Below the pieces are notes generated by a model. It saw only the letters and a list, made by a program, of their open reading frames with translations, had not been told where the DNA came from and did no database searches. Shown piece by piece: positions 24,426-25,096 of a stretch of DNA of 25,096 nt (positions within the stretch are counted from its first letter, which is position 1; every line of letters starts with the position of its first letter). The DNA is taken from the NCBI GenBank assembly GCA_029932755.1, contig JAOZPK010000016.1:1-25096 (forward strand). Direction: 5' to 3'. This stretch comes from Candidatus Cloacimonadota bacterium. Its GTDB lineage: Bacteria > Cloacimonadota > Cloacimonadia > Cloacimonadales > TCS61. The position numbers and the translations under genes are program-made.

Positions 24426-25096
24426 TATTTAAGTTTTTTACCTAAAACTTCCAGCATATCTTCCGTCATTTTAGCCAGATCATATTCGTAATGCCATCCC
24501 CATTCTTCAGCCGCTGCTGAATCATCCATGTTGTTGGGCCAACTGGCAGCAATTGCCTGACGAACAGGATCGATTTCATAATCAATTACAAATTCCGGAA
24601 TATGCTTTTTGATCGAGGCAGCTAACATTTCAGGATCAAAACTCATGGTGGAAATATTAAAAGCATTTCTGTGAACAAGTTTTGCAGGATCAGCTTCCAT
24701 CAAATCTACAGCGGCAGTTAAGGCATCGGGCATGTACATCATATCAAGGAAAGTTCCAGCTTCGAGGAAACAAGTGTAAGCTTTCTTTTTGATCGCTTCA
24801 TAATAAATATCAACAGCGTAATCTGTGGTTCCACCACCAGGCAGAGTTTCGTTAGAAATAATACCAGGATAACGGACACCACGAGTATCCACTCCAAATC
24901 TTTTGAAATAATAATCACACAATAACTCACCAGCAACTTTGGTTACACCGTACATTGTGTTTGGTCTTTGAATTGTATCTTGAGGTGTATTATCGGCTGG
25001 AGTTGATGGGCCAAAAGCACCGATTGAACTTGGTGTAAAAACAGCGCAATTATTTTCACGAGCAACTTCCAGAACATTGTACAGACCGTTGATATT
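24425..25096 (-). CDS. tdh: L-threonine 3-dehydrogenase, SDR/epimerase type (N-terminus outside the window)
   Basis: This enzyme oxidises L-threonine to 2-amino-3-ketobutyrate with NAD. The frame is open to the window edge, so the visible 223 residues are the C-terminal two thirds, and the Rossmann GxxGxxG end is not in view. The extended-SDR active site is complete: Ser in FTPSSIGAFGP, the Tyr and Lys of MYGVTK (YxxxK), then RYPGIIS and GGGTTDYAVDIYYEA, which are characteristic of the epimerase-like threonine dehydrogenases rather than zinc-dependent Tdh. FLDMMYMPDAL and ASWPNNMDDSAAAEEWGW near the C-terminus also fit. An internal ATG at 24955 is not the start, because the coding pattern and the catalytic Ser lie upstream of it. 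It is followed by acpS and kbl in one operon. Confidence 0.92.
   Translation of the reverse strand, partial: NINGLYNVLEVARENNCAVFTPSSIGAFGPSTPADNTPQDTIQRPNTMYGVTKVAGELLCDYYFKRFGVDTRGVRYPGIISNETLPGGGTTDYAVDIYYEAIKKKAYTCFLEAGTFLDMMYMPDALTAAVDLMEADPAKLVHRNAFNISTMSFDPEMLAASIKKHIPEFVIDYEIDPVRQAIAASWPNNMDDSAAAEEWGWHYEYDLAKMTEDMLEVLGKKLK

Noticed and set aside
1..25096. CRISPR arrays, tRNA or rRNA genes, insertion sequences, prophage or a toxin-antitoxin pair
   Set aside because: Read through on both strands, no regularly spaced repeats, transposase-like frames, tRNA-like cloverleaf ends or small paired toxin/antitoxin frames were recognised.

Overview
The window is AT-rich DNA from a Gram-negative bacterium. 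It encodes an outer-membrane porin ending in Phe, a Wzi-like outer-membrane barrel, several lipobox or signal-peptide proteins and two roughly 990-residue PEP/pyruvate-binding proteins. Protein content points to the FCB group, most likely Candidatus Cloacimonadota or a relative. That placement rests on family recall and gene style, not on a marker-gene search. There is no rRNA, tRNA, CRISPR array, insertion sequence or phage gene, and no gene-free stretch over 300 bases.

Layout. On the minus strand, positions 7840-1881 hold two tandem paralogues that combine receiver-like domains with a PPDK-type ATP-grasp domain. They are followed by a TetR regulator, a FabH (3-oxoacyl-ACP synthase III) read in two overlapping frames, and the start of a GNAT-like gene cut by the window edge. 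Divergently, on the plus strand at 8026-11487, lies a surface-glycan-like operon: Wzi-like barrel, GT2 glycosyltransferase and YbhN/LPG-synthase-type membrane protein. A convergent radical SAM/SPASM gene (11497-12519) abuts it. A porin follows (12720-13661, minus) with a strong terminator. Next on the minus strand comes a compact run: rsmI, ybaB, recR, a secreted alpha/beta hydrolase and an Ig-like lipoprotein. Upstream of that is a BMP-type nucleoside ABC transporter (ATPase, two permeases, then the binding lipoprotein from its own promoter). Last is a threonine-degradation operon, tdh-acpS-kbl, whose tdh runs off the right edge.

How they work together. Tdh and Kbl convert L-threonine to 2-amino-3-ketobutyrate and then to glycine plus acetyl-CoA, which fits an amino-acid-using lifestyle. 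FabH and AcpS serve fatty-acid synthesis. The TetR gene and fabH share a 30-bp element just upstream of their ribosome binding sites, which suggests a small regulatory circuit on lipid synthesis.

Points most worth a second look are: (1) the fabH frame change exactly on an A-AAA-AAA slippery heptamer that restores a full-length enzyme; (2) the shared tetR/fabH element; (3) the two PEP-binding paralogues, of which only one keeps the receiver phosphoacceptor Asp; (4) a TTGAC(A/T) element before eight transcription units, without a matching TATAAT.
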